Assembly: GCF_902712855.1 (NCBI RefSeq)
Contig: NZ_LR743507.1
Location: forward strand, 854,001-918,000
Length of the DNA: 64,000 nt
Origin: Variovorax paradoxus
GTDB taxonomy: Bacteria > Pseudomonadota > Gammaproteobacteria > Burkholderiales > Burkholderiaceae_C
Direction of reading: 5' to 3'
Position numbers and translations under genes: made by a program. Positions 16,895 through 25,030 of the stretch are shown here, one piece after another (positions within the stretch are counted from its first letter, which is position 1; each line of letters starts with the position of its first letter). The notes below the pieces were generated by a model, which was not told the DNA's origin, did no database searches, and worked only from the letters and a program-made list of their open reading frames with translations.

Positions 16895-18547
16895 TCAGGC
16901 GGCGATGTCAACCGGATCCGCTGCGAAAAGCATAGCGCTTTCGCCAATGACCACCTGAGGGAAGTCGCCATTCTGTTCCAGTAACGCGGGCAGGGCGCCG
17001 GCGTCCACCTCGGGGTCGGAAGCGCGGGCCCGAGCGAGGATCTCGCCCGCAAGCTGCCGCAGCTGCAGCGTCGAGGCGCGGATGCGTGCCCGGAAGGCCG
17101 CGTCGTCCAGCGTGTCGCGCAGGCTGCGGTTGAGCTCGGCGAACCATGGCATCGCGGCCTGGTCGAGCATCACGGCCGGGTTGTCGCGCCGGCTCGCGGC
17201 CGACCATTGGCGCAGCAGCACCTGCACCGCGACGTTCAGGCGCTGGCAGTGCTGCAGTTCGTTCTTCAGGCTGCCCAGCGCGTGCAGGTCGGTCAGCCGC
17301 TGCTGGAAGAAGATCTGCGAGAGCACGCCCCAGTAGTAGGCGTAGTCCCAGATCACCTTCACCGGCAGCACCTCGGGGTCGCCGAACAGCGGGTACTGGT
17401 CCTGGTAGAGCGCCAGCGTGCTTTCGTAGAAGGTGTGATAGAGCTGGTCGTACAGCTGCGCGCGCTTGTCGATCGGGCGGCCCGCCCGGTCCTGCGCGAT
17501 CAGGTCGGTGATGTAGGTGTTGCCGATCGCGATGAAGTCGCTGCCCGGCGAATAGAACGGGTCGAGGAACAGGCCCGCCTCGCCCGTCAGCGCCCAGCGC
17601 TGGCGCCCCGAGAACACCTGCTTGCAGCCGTGCGAGAAGTGCTTGAGGAACGCGAAGTCCTGCAGCAGGTGGCGCTTGTCGTGCAGCGCCTCGTGCAGCC
17701 GGGGCTGGTAAATGGCGAACCAGTCCATCGCCTTGTCGAAGGTGTCGATGGTGTCCAGCGGGTGCAGCCTGGGGTCGGCCACGATGCCCACCGAATGCGA
17801 GCCCGAGGCGAGCGGAATGAGCCAGGCCCAGTAGCCCGCGCCCACGAGGTGGTTGGTCGAGAGCCAGCGCGCCTGCGGGTCGCAGCGCTCGCGCCAGGCG
17901 GTGTCGTCGCTCCACTCGTCGATGGAGATGCGCTCGCCGATGCGGAACCACACCGCGTTGACGTCGTGCGCGTTCGTCTCGACCAGCCCCAGCTTGCGCT
18001 TGAGCATGCCGGCGCGCCCGCAGGCGTCGATCACCCAGCGGGCCTGGATGCGGTGCCTCTGCTCGCCGCGCGTCCATTCGACGTCGTGCAGCGCGTGCGG
18101 GTCGTCGGCCAGATCGATGCGGCGCACCAGCGCGCTGTCGACGAAGTGCACGCCGCGCCGCGTGGCTTCCTCGGCCAGGAAGTTCTCGAAGATGCCGCGG
18201 TCGATCTGGTAGCTGGGCACCGACAGGTAGCGGCTCGCGCCGATCTCGGTGACCTTGTCGATGTCGGTGCGGCCCTCGCTGAAGAAGAAGCGGAAGCCGA
18301 ACTTGCGCAGCTGCGCCTCGTCCATGTGGGCCTTCAGGCCCAGCACCGTGTCGAAGTAGTGCGCGCCGATCTCCACCGACGACTCGCCCACCTTGTGCGC
18401 CGCATGCGGCACCGGATGCGCGCGGCGCTCCAGCACCAGCACGCGAAGATCGGGAAAGCGCTGGCGCAGTTGCAGCGCCAGGGTGAGGCCCGCCAGCCCG
18501 CCTCCCATGATCACTGCGTCGAAGGTGTCGGTCGCAGTGTCCGTCAT
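16895..18547 (-). CDS. Halogenase-like FAD-dependent oxidoreductase (aryl-polyene type)
   Basis: A 550-residue flavoprotein of the tryptophan-halogenase-like family. Seen: GGGLAG nucleotide-binding loop at 15-20, KVGESS at 52-57, WAWLIP at 240-245, which satisfies the halogenase WxWxIP signature, and a long alpha-helical C-terminus. K82 in LRKFGFRFFF is a candidate for the catalytic lysine, but this is uncertain. Proteins like this occur in aryl-polyene and xanthomonadin gene clusters. It is the last gene of a three-gene unit after two ketosynthase-type genes, with a 2-bp gap to the preceding gene. Substrate and real halogenase activity are unproven. Confidence 0.8.
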   Translation of the reverse strand: MTDTATDTFDAVIMGGGLAGLTLALQLRQRFPDLRVLVLERRAHPVPHAAHKVGESSVEIGAHYFDTVLGLKAHMDEAQLRKFGFRFFFSEGRTDIDKVTEIGASRYLSVPSYQIDRGIFENFLAEEATRRGVHFVDSALVRRIDLADDPHALHDVEWTRGEQRHRIQARWVIDACGRAGMLKRKLGLVETNAHDVNAVWFRIGERISIDEWSDDTAWRERCDPQARWLSTNHLVGAGYWAWLIPLASGSHSVGIVADPRLHPLDTIDTFDKAMDWFAIYQPRLHEALHDKRHLLQDFAFLKHFSHGCKQVFSGRQRWALTGEAGLFLDPFYSPGSDFIAIGNTYITDLIAQDRAGRPIDKRAQLYDQLYHTFYESTLALYQDQYPLFGDPEVLPVKVIWDYAYYWGVLSQIFFQQRLTDLHALGSLKNELQHCQRLNVAVQVLLRQWSAASRRDNPAVMLDQAAMPWFAELNRSLRDTLDDAAFRARIRASTLQLRQLAGEILARARASDPEVDAGALPALLEQNGDFPQVVIGESAMLFAADPVDIAA

Positions 18548-18549
18548 GG

Positions 18550-19386
18550 TCAGCTCCGGTTGAGCGGCTGCAGCTGCAGCCGAAGTGAAAGGGTGGGGGA
18601 CAACGGCAGGTCGACAGGTGCGGACGGGCCCGCGCCGAGCCGCGCCAGCGATTCGAACAGCCCGAGCGCGTCGGCCATCGGGTTGATGCCCGCGAGCGAC
18701 TTCGCCGCATCCGAAGCCGGCGGCGTGGCGGTGGGCACGGCGTCGGCGCCGCCGAGCACCGACCACTGCAGCGCAGCCACCGTGCGCTCGGTGGGTGCGG
18801 GCGCGATCACCAGCGCCACCGCGAGCAGGCCGCGGCTGTCGGTGACCGAGGTGAGCGCGCCGACGGTGGGCGTGTCGTAGCCCACCAGCAGCACCGGCTC
18901 CTGGTCGGAGGCGCTCTGCACGGCCGCTTCGAGCAGGCCCGAGGCAAAGCTGTGCTGGTAGGCCGAGACGGCGTTGCTGGCCGCCATGCAACCGGTGCCG
19001 ATGGTCCAGTAGCCCACCGCGGCGTTGTGCACCGAGTTGTGGAACTTGGTGGGCGACAGCATCTTGGGATCGGACGCGAGCGTGCCGCACATGTAGTCGT
19101 TGATCGACAGATCGCCGTGCGCCGAGGTGAATACGCAGGGCACGTCGGCCGCGTTGCGTCCAGAGGCGGCCATGGTGGCCGCGGCCACCTCGAGCGCCAG
19201 TGCCACCGTGTCGGGCGCGCGGCGGCGTTCGGCCGGAGCCAGCACCTGCGGCGCGGGACGTTTGGCGGGCGGGTCGGCCAGCGCGCCTTCGCCGCGGAAA
19301 GCCGCGCGCGCGGCGTCCCAGCCGGGCAGGGTCGGGGTCCAGAAGGCGGGGCCTTCGATGTAGAGGGTGGGGGCGTGGACGCTGGT
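18550..19386 (-). CDS. Ketosynthase-like protein (chain-length-factor type), start apparently frameshifted
   Basis: The open frame encodes about 279 residues of a beta-ketoacyl-synthase-like N-terminal domain (Ketoacyl-synt_2 type): YIEGPAFWTPTLPGWDAARA, FTSAHGDLSINDYMCG, FHNSVHNAAVGYW and GTGCMAASNAV, where the Cys occupies the catalytic-nucleophile position. The second KS half with its HGT and GHT histidines is missing, as in chain-length-factor partners. The first ATG (overlapping the upstream stop at 19396-19398) is one base out of frame. In frame, no ATG, GTG or TTG occurs before the GTG at 19243-19245, although family-like sequence starts near 19378. Either one extra base or an atypical start is involved. 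Confidence 0.7.
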   Translation of the reverse strand, partial: TSVHAPTLYIEGPAFWTPTLPGWDAARAAFRGEGALADPPAKRPAPQVLAPAERRRAPDTVALALEVAAATMAASGRNAADVPCVFTSAHGDLSINDYMCGTLASDPKMLSPTKFHNSVHNAAVGYWTIGTGCMAASNAVSAYQHSFASGLLEAAVQSASDQEPVLLVGYDTPTVGALTSVTDSRGLLAVALVIAPAPTERTVAALQWSVLGGADAVPTATPPASDAAKSLAGINPMADALGLFESLARLGAGPSAPVDLPLSPTLSLRLQLQPLNRS

Positions 19387-19395
19387 TCATGTCGC

Positions 19396-20598
19396 TCATG
19401 CTGCCTTGCCGAACACGAGCGAGCAGTTGTTGCCGCCGAAGCCGAAGGAGTTGCTCAGTGCGTAGCGCACTTCGCCGCGTACAGGCTCGAGCCGGATCTG
19501 CGGTCCGAAGCTTTCGTCGAGCGAACGCGTGTTGACCGTGCCGGGCATCAGGCCGCGCTCGATCGCCAGCAGGCTGATGACCGCTTCCACGATGCCCGCC
19601 GCACCCAGCGTGTGACCCATGAAGCCCTTGGTCGAGCTGGCATGCGTGCGGGCCGGGAAGCGGCGTGCCACCAGCGCGCCCTCGACCTCGTCGTTCTTCT
19701 GGCTCGCGGTGCCGTGCATGTTGATGTAGTCGATCGCTTCCGGTGCGAGGCCGGCGCGTGCCAGCGCCTCGTCGAGTGCACGCTCGGCGCCCAGTCCTTC
19801 GGGGTGCGGCGTGGACATGTGGTGCGCGTCGCTCGCCTCGCCGTAGCCGAGCAGCCGCAGCGGCGCCGCGCCGGCGCCCGATTGCACGCGCTCGACCAGC
19901 GCGAAGCCCGCGGCCTCGCCCAGGCTGATGCCCTTGCGCGCGGCGTCGAAGGGGCGGCAGGGTTCGCTCGAGACCAGTTCGAGCGAGTTGAATCCGAACA
20001 GCACGCTGCCGCACAGCGTGTCGGCACCGCCGACCACGGCGGCGTCGGCCAGCCCCAGGCGGATCAGCCGCTCTGCCGAGGCGAACACCTTGGCGCTCGA
20101 CGAGCAGGCGGTGGAGATGGTTTCGCTCGGGCCGCTGATGCCCAGCAGCTCCTGCGTGAACATGGCCAGCGAGTGCGGCGTGTGCACCGCGGCGCGGCGC
20201 TGGTTCGGCGGAAAGCGGCCTTCGGCGTCGAGCTGCGTGTAGGCCAGTTCGGTCTCGCCGATGCTGGCGGTCGAGGTGCCCAGGATCAGCGCGATGCGCG
20301 ATGCGCCGTACTTCTCGCGCGCGGCGGCCACCGCCTCCATGAAGCCGTCGGCCTGCAGGCCCATATAGGCCAGCCGGTTGTTGCGGCAGTCCCATTGGTC
20401 GAGCGCTTCAGGCAGGCGCACGTCTTCCACGCCCTCGACCCGGCCGATCCAGGTCGGCAGCGGCGCGTCGCCGAAGTCGTTTGCGCGCAGGCCGCTGCGC
20501 GACTGCGCCAGCGCGTCGGCCAGTGCTTCCTTGCCGACACCGACGGCGGACGTCGCCGTGTAGGCGGTGATTTGGAGAGGAGGAATTCGGGACGGCAC
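19396..20598 (-). CDS. Beta-ketoacyl-ACP synthase (FabF-like, aryl-polyene type)
   Basis: A 400-residue condensing enzyme that would extend acyl-ACP chains. The full Cys-His-His triad is visible: TACSSS (C165), NMHGTAS (H295) and FMGHTLGAAG (H329), with K324 and the C-terminal SNSFGFGGNN. It is the first gene of the three-gene unit, and the 115 bp upstream contains a possible minus-strand -10 (TATACA, 20661-20666). The apparent start is GTG at 20598 with no clear Shine-Dalgarno. The sequence is closer to the ketosynthases of aryl-polyene clusters than to housekeeping FabF (judged by neighbours and divergence). Confidence 0.88.
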   Translation of the reverse strand: MPSRIPPLQITAYTATSAVGVGKEALADALAQSRSGLRANDFGDAPLPTWIGRVEGVEDVRLPEALDQWDCRNNRLAYMGLQADGFMEAVAAAREKYGASRIALILGTSTASIGETELAYTQLDAEGRFPPNQRRAAVHTPHSLAMFTQELLGISGPSETISTACSSSAKVFASAERLIRLGLADAAVVGGADTLCGSVLFGFNSLELVSSEPCRPFDAARKGISLGEAAGFALVERVQSGAGAAPLRLLGYGEASDAHHMSTPHPEGLGAERALDEALARAGLAPEAIDYINMHGTASQKNDEVEGALVARRFPARTHASSTKGFMGHTLGAAGIVEAVISLLAIERGLMPGTVNTRSLDESFGPQIRLEPVRGEVRYALSNSFGFGGNNCSLVFGKAA

Positions 20599-20713
20599 GA
20601 TCTAGTAGGTGGACTGGCTGGCGTGATGCGGATTGCGCAGGAAAGTATGCAGGGGCTGAATGTATACGCGTACAGCGTACCAGTTGCGCGGATCGCGCAG
20701 CGTGGTCCTTGTC

Positions 20714-22153
20714 CTATAGGGTGTCCGGCGTGTCCTGACGCTCGCTTCGGGGACGGACGGCCGTGAGCCGCGATGCCAGCGCCACCAGCACCAGCACCGG
20801 CACGCCCAGCAGCGCCGTGGCGGTGAAGAAGGTGCTGTAGCCATAGGCGTCGACGAAGGCGCCCGAGTAGCCCGCGATGAACTTCGGAAGCAGCAGCATC
20901 AGCGAGCTGAACAGGGCGTACTGCGTGGCCGAATAGCTGACGTTCGTCAGGCTCGACAGGTAGGCGATGAAGGCCGCCGAGGCAATGCCGCCGGCCAGGT
21001 TGTCGGCCGACACCACGGCGATCAGCGCGGTCAGGTCATGCCCGCGCGAGGCCAGCCAGGCGAACAGCAGGTTGCTGGCGGCGCTGAGCACCGCGCCCAG
21101 CATCAGCACGCGCATCACGCCCAGGCGCATCGACAGCACGCCGCCCACGAAGGCACCGGCCAGCGTCATGACCACGCCGTAGATCTTGCTGACCGTGGCC
21201 ACCTCGTCCTTGGTGAAGCCCATGTCGACGTAGAACGGGTTGGCCATGATGCCCATCACCACGTCGCTGATGCGGTAGATGGCAATGAGCGAGAGGATCA
21301 GCACGGCCTGCCACTTGTAGCGGCGGATGAAGTCGGCAAAGGGCTCCACCAGCACGTTCTGCAGCCATTCGGCCGCGTTCTTCGCCTTGGGCAGCGCGCG
21401 CTGCACCGGCTCGGGCGACAGCAGCACCGTGACCACGCCCACCGCCATCGAGCCGGCCATCACGAGGTAGGCCGTCTTCCAGGCGCCGTTCTGGTAGGCG
21501 GCCGCGCCGGTGGCCGCCACGGCGGGCGCCACCTCGGCCCAGGCGGCCACCCACAGCACGCCGGCGCCGGCCCAGATCATGGCGAGCCGGTAGCCGGTCT
21601 GGTAGGCGGCGGCCAGCGCCGCCTGCTTGCGCGGCTCGGCCGACTCGATGCGGAAGGCGTCGAGCGCGATGTCCTGCGTGGCCGAGCCGAAGGCCACCAG
21701 CAGGGCGCACCAGATCAGCGGCGTGAGGCCCAGGCGCGGATCGTTCATGGCCATGCCGGCCAGACCCGCGATGATCACGCCCTGCGCCAGCAGCAGCCAG
21801 CCGCGCCGCCGCCCGAGCAGCGTGGTCAGCGGCGGCAGCGGCAGCCGGTCGACCAGCGGCGCCCAGACCCACTTGAAGCCGTAGGCCAGCCCGACCCAGC
21901 TCAGGTAGCCGATGGTGGTGCGGTCGATGCCCGCCTCGCGCAGCCGGAAACTCAACGTGCCCAGCACCAGCAGCAACGGCAACCCTGCCGAGAAACCCAG
22001 CGCCAGCATGCGCAGCGTGGCGGGTTCCAGATAGACCTTCAGCGCGTCGCGCCAGGGCGGTGAGGGGGTGGTGGGGTTTCTGCGGGCGATGCGGACATTG
22101 GCTTGGGATTGTCCATGAGCGGCGGGGGGCATCGGGGCGCCGTTTGTCTTCAT
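20714..22153 (-). CDS. ampG: AmpG-type muropeptide permease (MFS)
   Basis: A 479-residue MFS transporter of the AmpG family that imports GlcNAc-anhydroMurNAc muropeptides for cell-wall recycling. Seen: LALGFSAGLPLLLVLGTLSF at the first helix, the conserved YLSWVGLAYGFKWVWAPLVD loop, GRRRGWLLLAQ and SATQDIALDAFRIE. The ATG at 22153 has an AGGA Shine-Dalgarno 5 nt upstream. It is divergent from an M48 protease gene, with start codons only 22 bp apart. A beta-lactamase regulon is not visible nearby. Confidence 0.92.
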   Translation of the reverse strand: MKTNGAPMPPAAHGQSQANVRIARRNPTTPSPPWRDALKVYLEPATLRMLALGFSAGLPLLLVLGTLSFRLREAGIDRTTIGYLSWVGLAYGFKWVWAPLVDRLPLPPLTTLLGRRRGWLLLAQGVIIAGLAGMAMNDPRLGLTPLIWCALLVAFGSATQDIALDAFRIESAEPRKQAALAAAYQTGYRLAMIWAGAGVLWVAAWAEVAPAVAATGAAAYQNGAWKTAYLVMAGSMAVGVVTVLLSPEPVQRALPKAKNAAEWLQNVLVEPFADFIRRYKWQAVLILSLIAIYRISDVVMGIMANPFYVDMGFTKDEVATVSKIYGVVMTLAGAFVGGVLSMRLGVMRVLMLGAVLSAASNLLFAWLASRGHDLTALIAVVSADNLAGGIASAAFIAYLSSLTNVSYSATQYALFSSLMLLLPKFIAGYSGAFVDAYGYSTFFTATALLGVPVLVLVALASRLTAVRPRSERQDTPDTL

Positions 22154-22175
22154 TTGTTCCTATGATCCGGCCCCT

Positions 22176-23030
22176 ATGTGCACACGATGCGATCGCCCCG
22201 TTTCCGCCATCTCCGCCGCTTCCGCGTGGAACCCCCGGAGGGCCTTCCTGCTGGCCGCGGCCGGGACGGTCCTCGGCGGGCCCGCGCTGGCGCAGGTCAA
22301 TGTCGGCAACGCCTCGGTGGCGCGCAACCTCGTGCCGGCCGACAGGATCGAGGCGGCCGGCGTGCAGCAGTACGGCCAGCTGCTCGAGCAGGCGCGCGCC
22401 AAGGGCGCGCTGGCGGGCGACGGCAACCCGCAGCTGCAGCGCCTGCGCGCCATCGCCAACCGGCTCATTCCCTTCGCCACGCCCTGGAACGCACGTGCCC
22501 GCGAGTGGAAGTGGGAGGTCAACCTGATCGGCAGCAAGCAGATCAACGCCTTCTGCATGCCCGGCGGCAAGATCGCCTTCTTCACCGGCATCCTCGAGCA
22601 GCTCAAGCTCAGCGACGACGAGGTCGCGATGGTCATGGGCCACGAGATGGCCCACGCGCTGCGCGAGCATGCGCGCGCCCGCATGGCCAAGAGCGCGGGC
22701 ACCGGTGCGGCGCTCTCCATCGGAGCGCAGCTTCTCGGCCTGGGCCAGGTGGGCGACCTGGCGGCGCGCGCCGGCACGCAGCTCATCACCCTCAAGTTCA
22801 GTCGTAGCGACGAGACCGAGGCCGACCTCGTGGGCCTCGAACTCGCGGCGCGCGCGGGCTATGACCCGAAGGCCTCGGTGTCGCTGTGGCAGAAGATGGC
22901 CACCGCATCGAAAAACCAGGGCGGTCTCAATTTCCTGTCGACGCACCCGAGCGGGCCGGACCGCATCGCCAAGCTCGAAGCCAACCTGCCGAAGGTGGAC
23001 AAGCTCTACCGCGACGCGAAGAAGAGCTGA
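22176..23030 (+). CDS. M48 family zinc metalloprotease, exported
   Basis: A 284-residue M48 peptidase of the small BepA/LoiP-like group. A twin-arginine-containing signal (RRAFLLAAAGTVLGGPALAQ, residues 21-40) precedes the catalytic domain. The zinc motif HEMAH is at 156-160, and the downstream glutamate is in ETEADLVG (E215). Expected to work in the periplasm on misfolded envelope proteins. The start ATG has no good Shine-Dalgarno and sits 22 bp from the divergent ampG start, so promoters must reach into the neighbouring gene. Confidence 0.92.
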   Translation: MCTRCDRPVSAISAASAWNPRRAFLLAAAGTVLGGPALAQVNVGNASVARNLVPADRIEAAGVQQYGQLLEQARAKGALAGDGNPQLQRLRAIANRLIPFATPWNARAREWKWEVNLIGSKQINAFCMPGGKIAFFTGILEQLKLSDDEVAMVMGHEMAHALREHARARMAKSAGTGAALSIGAQLLGLGQVGDLAARAGTQLITLKFSRSDETEADLVGLELAARAGYDPKASVSLWQKMATASKNQGGLNFLSTHPSGPDRIAKLEANLPKVDKLYRDAKKS

Positions 23031-23040
23031 GCTTCCATCT

Positions 23041-23160
23041 TTCTCCCTCTCCCCTTGGGGAGAGGGCAGGGGTGAGGATGGCGGCCTTCATACAAGAAAG
23101 AGCCGCGCCTCGTCGTCCGCAGTGGCCCTCACCCCGACCCTCTCCCCAAGGGGAGAGGAA
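23041..23160. repeat. Family B palindromic repeat, locus 1
   Basis: Two arms in opposite orientation: CTCTCCCCTTGGGGAGAG then GGCAGGGGTGAGG on the left, and CCTCACCCCGACC followed by CTCTCCCCAAGGGGAGAG on the right, about 60 bp apart. The whole forms a long foldback of BIME type between the M48 protease and the ureide operon. Each arm is itself a perfect 8-bp hairpin. Confidence 0.85.
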
Positions 23161-23225
23161 GCAAACCCCCGCCTGATCTGATCCACGCTGCGGCACGTTC
23201 CCGCTGGCACGCCGCTTGCATCTCG

Positions 23226-23239
23226 ACTTGTACACAAGT
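23226..23239. promoter_or_regulatory. Candidate GntR/FCD operator of the ureide operon
   Basis: ACTTGT-AC-ACAAGT, a perfect 6-bp dyad around two central bases, lies 11 bp before the atzF start. TTGT-NN-ACAA is the type of site bound by FCD-domain GntR regulators, and exactly such a regulator (37359-38141) closes this operon. A TTGCAT hexamer at 23216-23221 could serve as a -35 element, which would place the palindrome between -35 and the start point, as for a repressor site. Confidence 0.6.
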
Positions 23240-23250
23240 TTGGATGCCTG

Positions 23251-25011
23251 ATGATGGTGCATGAAGTCAACGGATCGCCTGCCGCCGCCTGGATCGCGAA
23301 GTTCGCGCAGCCCATGGTGGATGCGCGCGCCGGAAACGCCCCGGATTCCGCCCTGCCGCTCGCCGGGCTGCGGTTCGCGGTCAAGGACAACATCGACGTG
23401 GCCGGCGTGCCCACCACGGCCGCATGCCCGGCGTTCGAGCGTCGTCCAGCAGCCCATGCGACAGTGGTGCAGCGCCTGCTCGATGCCGGTGCATCTCTGG
23501 CCGGCAAGACCAACCTCGACCAGTTCGCCTGCGGCCTGAACGGCACGCGCTCGCCGTACGGCGAAGTGCCCAATGCCTTCGATGCGCGTTACGTTTCGGG
23601 CGGCTCCAGCTCGGGGTCGGCGTATGCGGTGGCGGCTGGCGAGGTCGACTTCGCGCTCGGCACCGACACCGCCGGCTCGGGGCGGGTACCGGCCGGGCTG
23701 AACAACATCGTCGGCCTGAAGCCCTCGCGCGGCCTGCTGAGCGCCTACGGCGTGGTGCCCGCGGCGCAGAGCGCCGACTGCGTCTCCATCTTCGCGCGCA
23801 CCGTCGCCACCGCCGTCGACGTGCTGCTGGCCGCTGCCGGCCGCGATGCGCGCGATCCGTATTCGCGCGATCTCGCACTGCGCCGCCAGCCGCTGCCCGC
23901 GCGCTTCCGCTTCGGCGTGCCCGATACGCTGGACTTCTTCGGCGATGCCGATGCCGCGCAAGCCTTCAACGACGCCACGGCGCGGCTGCTGGCCATGGGA
24001 GGCTCGCCCGTCGTCGTTCCCTACGCACCTCTGGCCGAGGCGGCCGCGCTGCTGTACGAAAGCGCGCTGGTCGCCGAGCGCTACGCCGCGGTGCGCGAGT
24101 TCTTCGACGAGCACGCGGATGAAGTGATCGAGCCCGTGCGCGGCATCCTTTCGCGGGGCCGGTCCTACAGCGCCGCCGACGTGTTCGACGCCCAGACGCG
24201 CCTGCGCGCGATCGCCCAGCGGGTCGAGCCGATGTGGCGCGGCATCGACGTGTTGGTGGTGCCCACCGCGCCCACGCATTACACGCGCGAGCAGATGCGC
24301 GCCGACCCGGTGGCGCTCAACCGCAACCTGGGCGCGTACACCAACTTCGTCAACCTGCTCGACTACGCCGCGCTCTCGGTGCCCAGCAGCCTGCGCGCCG
24401 ACGGCCTGCCGTTCGGCATCACGCTGATCGGGCCCTGCGGCAGCGACCTGGCGCTGGCCGACCTGGGCCAGCGCTTCCACCACGCCACCGGGCTCACGCA
24501 AGGCGCCATCGGTACGCCGCTGCCCGCGCCGCGCGCCATTGCCGGCCTGGCCGCGCACGGTGCCGACATGCTGCCCATCGCCGTGGTCGGTGCGCATCTG
24601 TCGGGCATGCCGCTGAATGGCCAGCTCACCGAGCGCGGCGCCACGCTGCTGCGCGCCACGACCACCGCGGCGGCCTACCGCCTGCACGCGCTGCCGGGCA
24701 CCGTGCCGCCCAAGCCCGGACTGCGGCGCGTGGCCGACGCTGAGGCAGGGGCTGGCGTCGCCATCGCGCTCGAGGTGTGGGCCGTGCCGCTTGCGCAGGT
24801 CGGCAGCTTCCTCGCGCTGATTCCGCCGCCGCTGGGCCTGGGCAGCGTCGAGCTCGCCGACGGCACGTGGGTGAAGGGCTTCATCTGCGAAGGCCACGCG
24901 CTGGCCGGTGCGCAGGACGTGAGCTCCCACGGCGGCTGGCGCGCCTACGCGGCGAGCCTCGCTGCCGCCCCGGCCCCCGCGTCCGCCTCCACATCCTCTT
25001 CTTCACTTTGA
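23251..25011 (+). CDS. atzF: Allophanate hydrolase
   Basis: Allophanate hydrolase converts allophanate (urea-1-carboxylate) to 2 NH3 and 2 CO2, the final step of urea, biuret and s-triazine nitrogen release. The 586 residues contain an amidase-signature domain (about 1-440) with catalytic K45, cis-Ser S119 (in YVSGGSSSGSAYAV) and nucleophile S143 (in GTDTAGSGRVP), plus the C-terminal domain special to allophanate hydrolases (LSGMPLNGQLTERGA onward). There is no fused urea carboxylase, so its allophanate must come from the AtzE or biuret branch encoded downstream. First gene of a 15-gene operon. Confidence 0.95.
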   Translation: MMVHEVNGSPAAAWIAKFAQPMVDARAGNAPDSALPLAGLRFAVKDNIDVAGVPTTAACPAFERRPAAHATVVQRLLDAGASLAGKTNLDQFACGLNGTRSPYGEVPNAFDARYVSGGSSSGSAYAVAAGEVDFALGTDTAGSGRVPAGLNNIVGLKPSRGLLSAYGVVPAAQSADCVSIFARTVATAVDVLLAAAGRDARDPYSRDLALRRQPLPARFRFGVPDTLDFFGDADAAQAFNDATARLLAMGGSPVVVPYAPLAEAAALLYESALVAERYAAVREFFDEHADEVIEPVRGILSRGRSYSAADVFDAQTRLRAIAQRVEPMWRGIDVLVVPTAPTHYTREQMRADPVALNRNLGAYTNFVNLLDYAALSVPSSLRADGLPFGITLIGPCGSDLALADLGQRFHHATGLTQGAIGTPLPAPRAIAGLAAHGADMLPIAVVGAHLSGMPLNGQLTERGATLLRATTTAAAYRLHALPGTVPPKPGLRRVADAEAGAGVAIALEVWAVPLAQVGSFLALIPPPLGLGSVELADGTWVKGFICEGHALAGAQDVSSHGGWRAYAASLAAAPAPASASTSSSSL

Positions 25012-25030
25012 CATCGACCCAGGAGTTCCG

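Noticed and set aside
16895..20395. A single open frame of about 1166 codons on the minus strand
   Set aside because: Only its last 550 codons match a protein family. The upstream part lies antiframe to the ketosynthase genes and is Arg/Ala-rich low-complexity translation typical of high-GC shadow frames.
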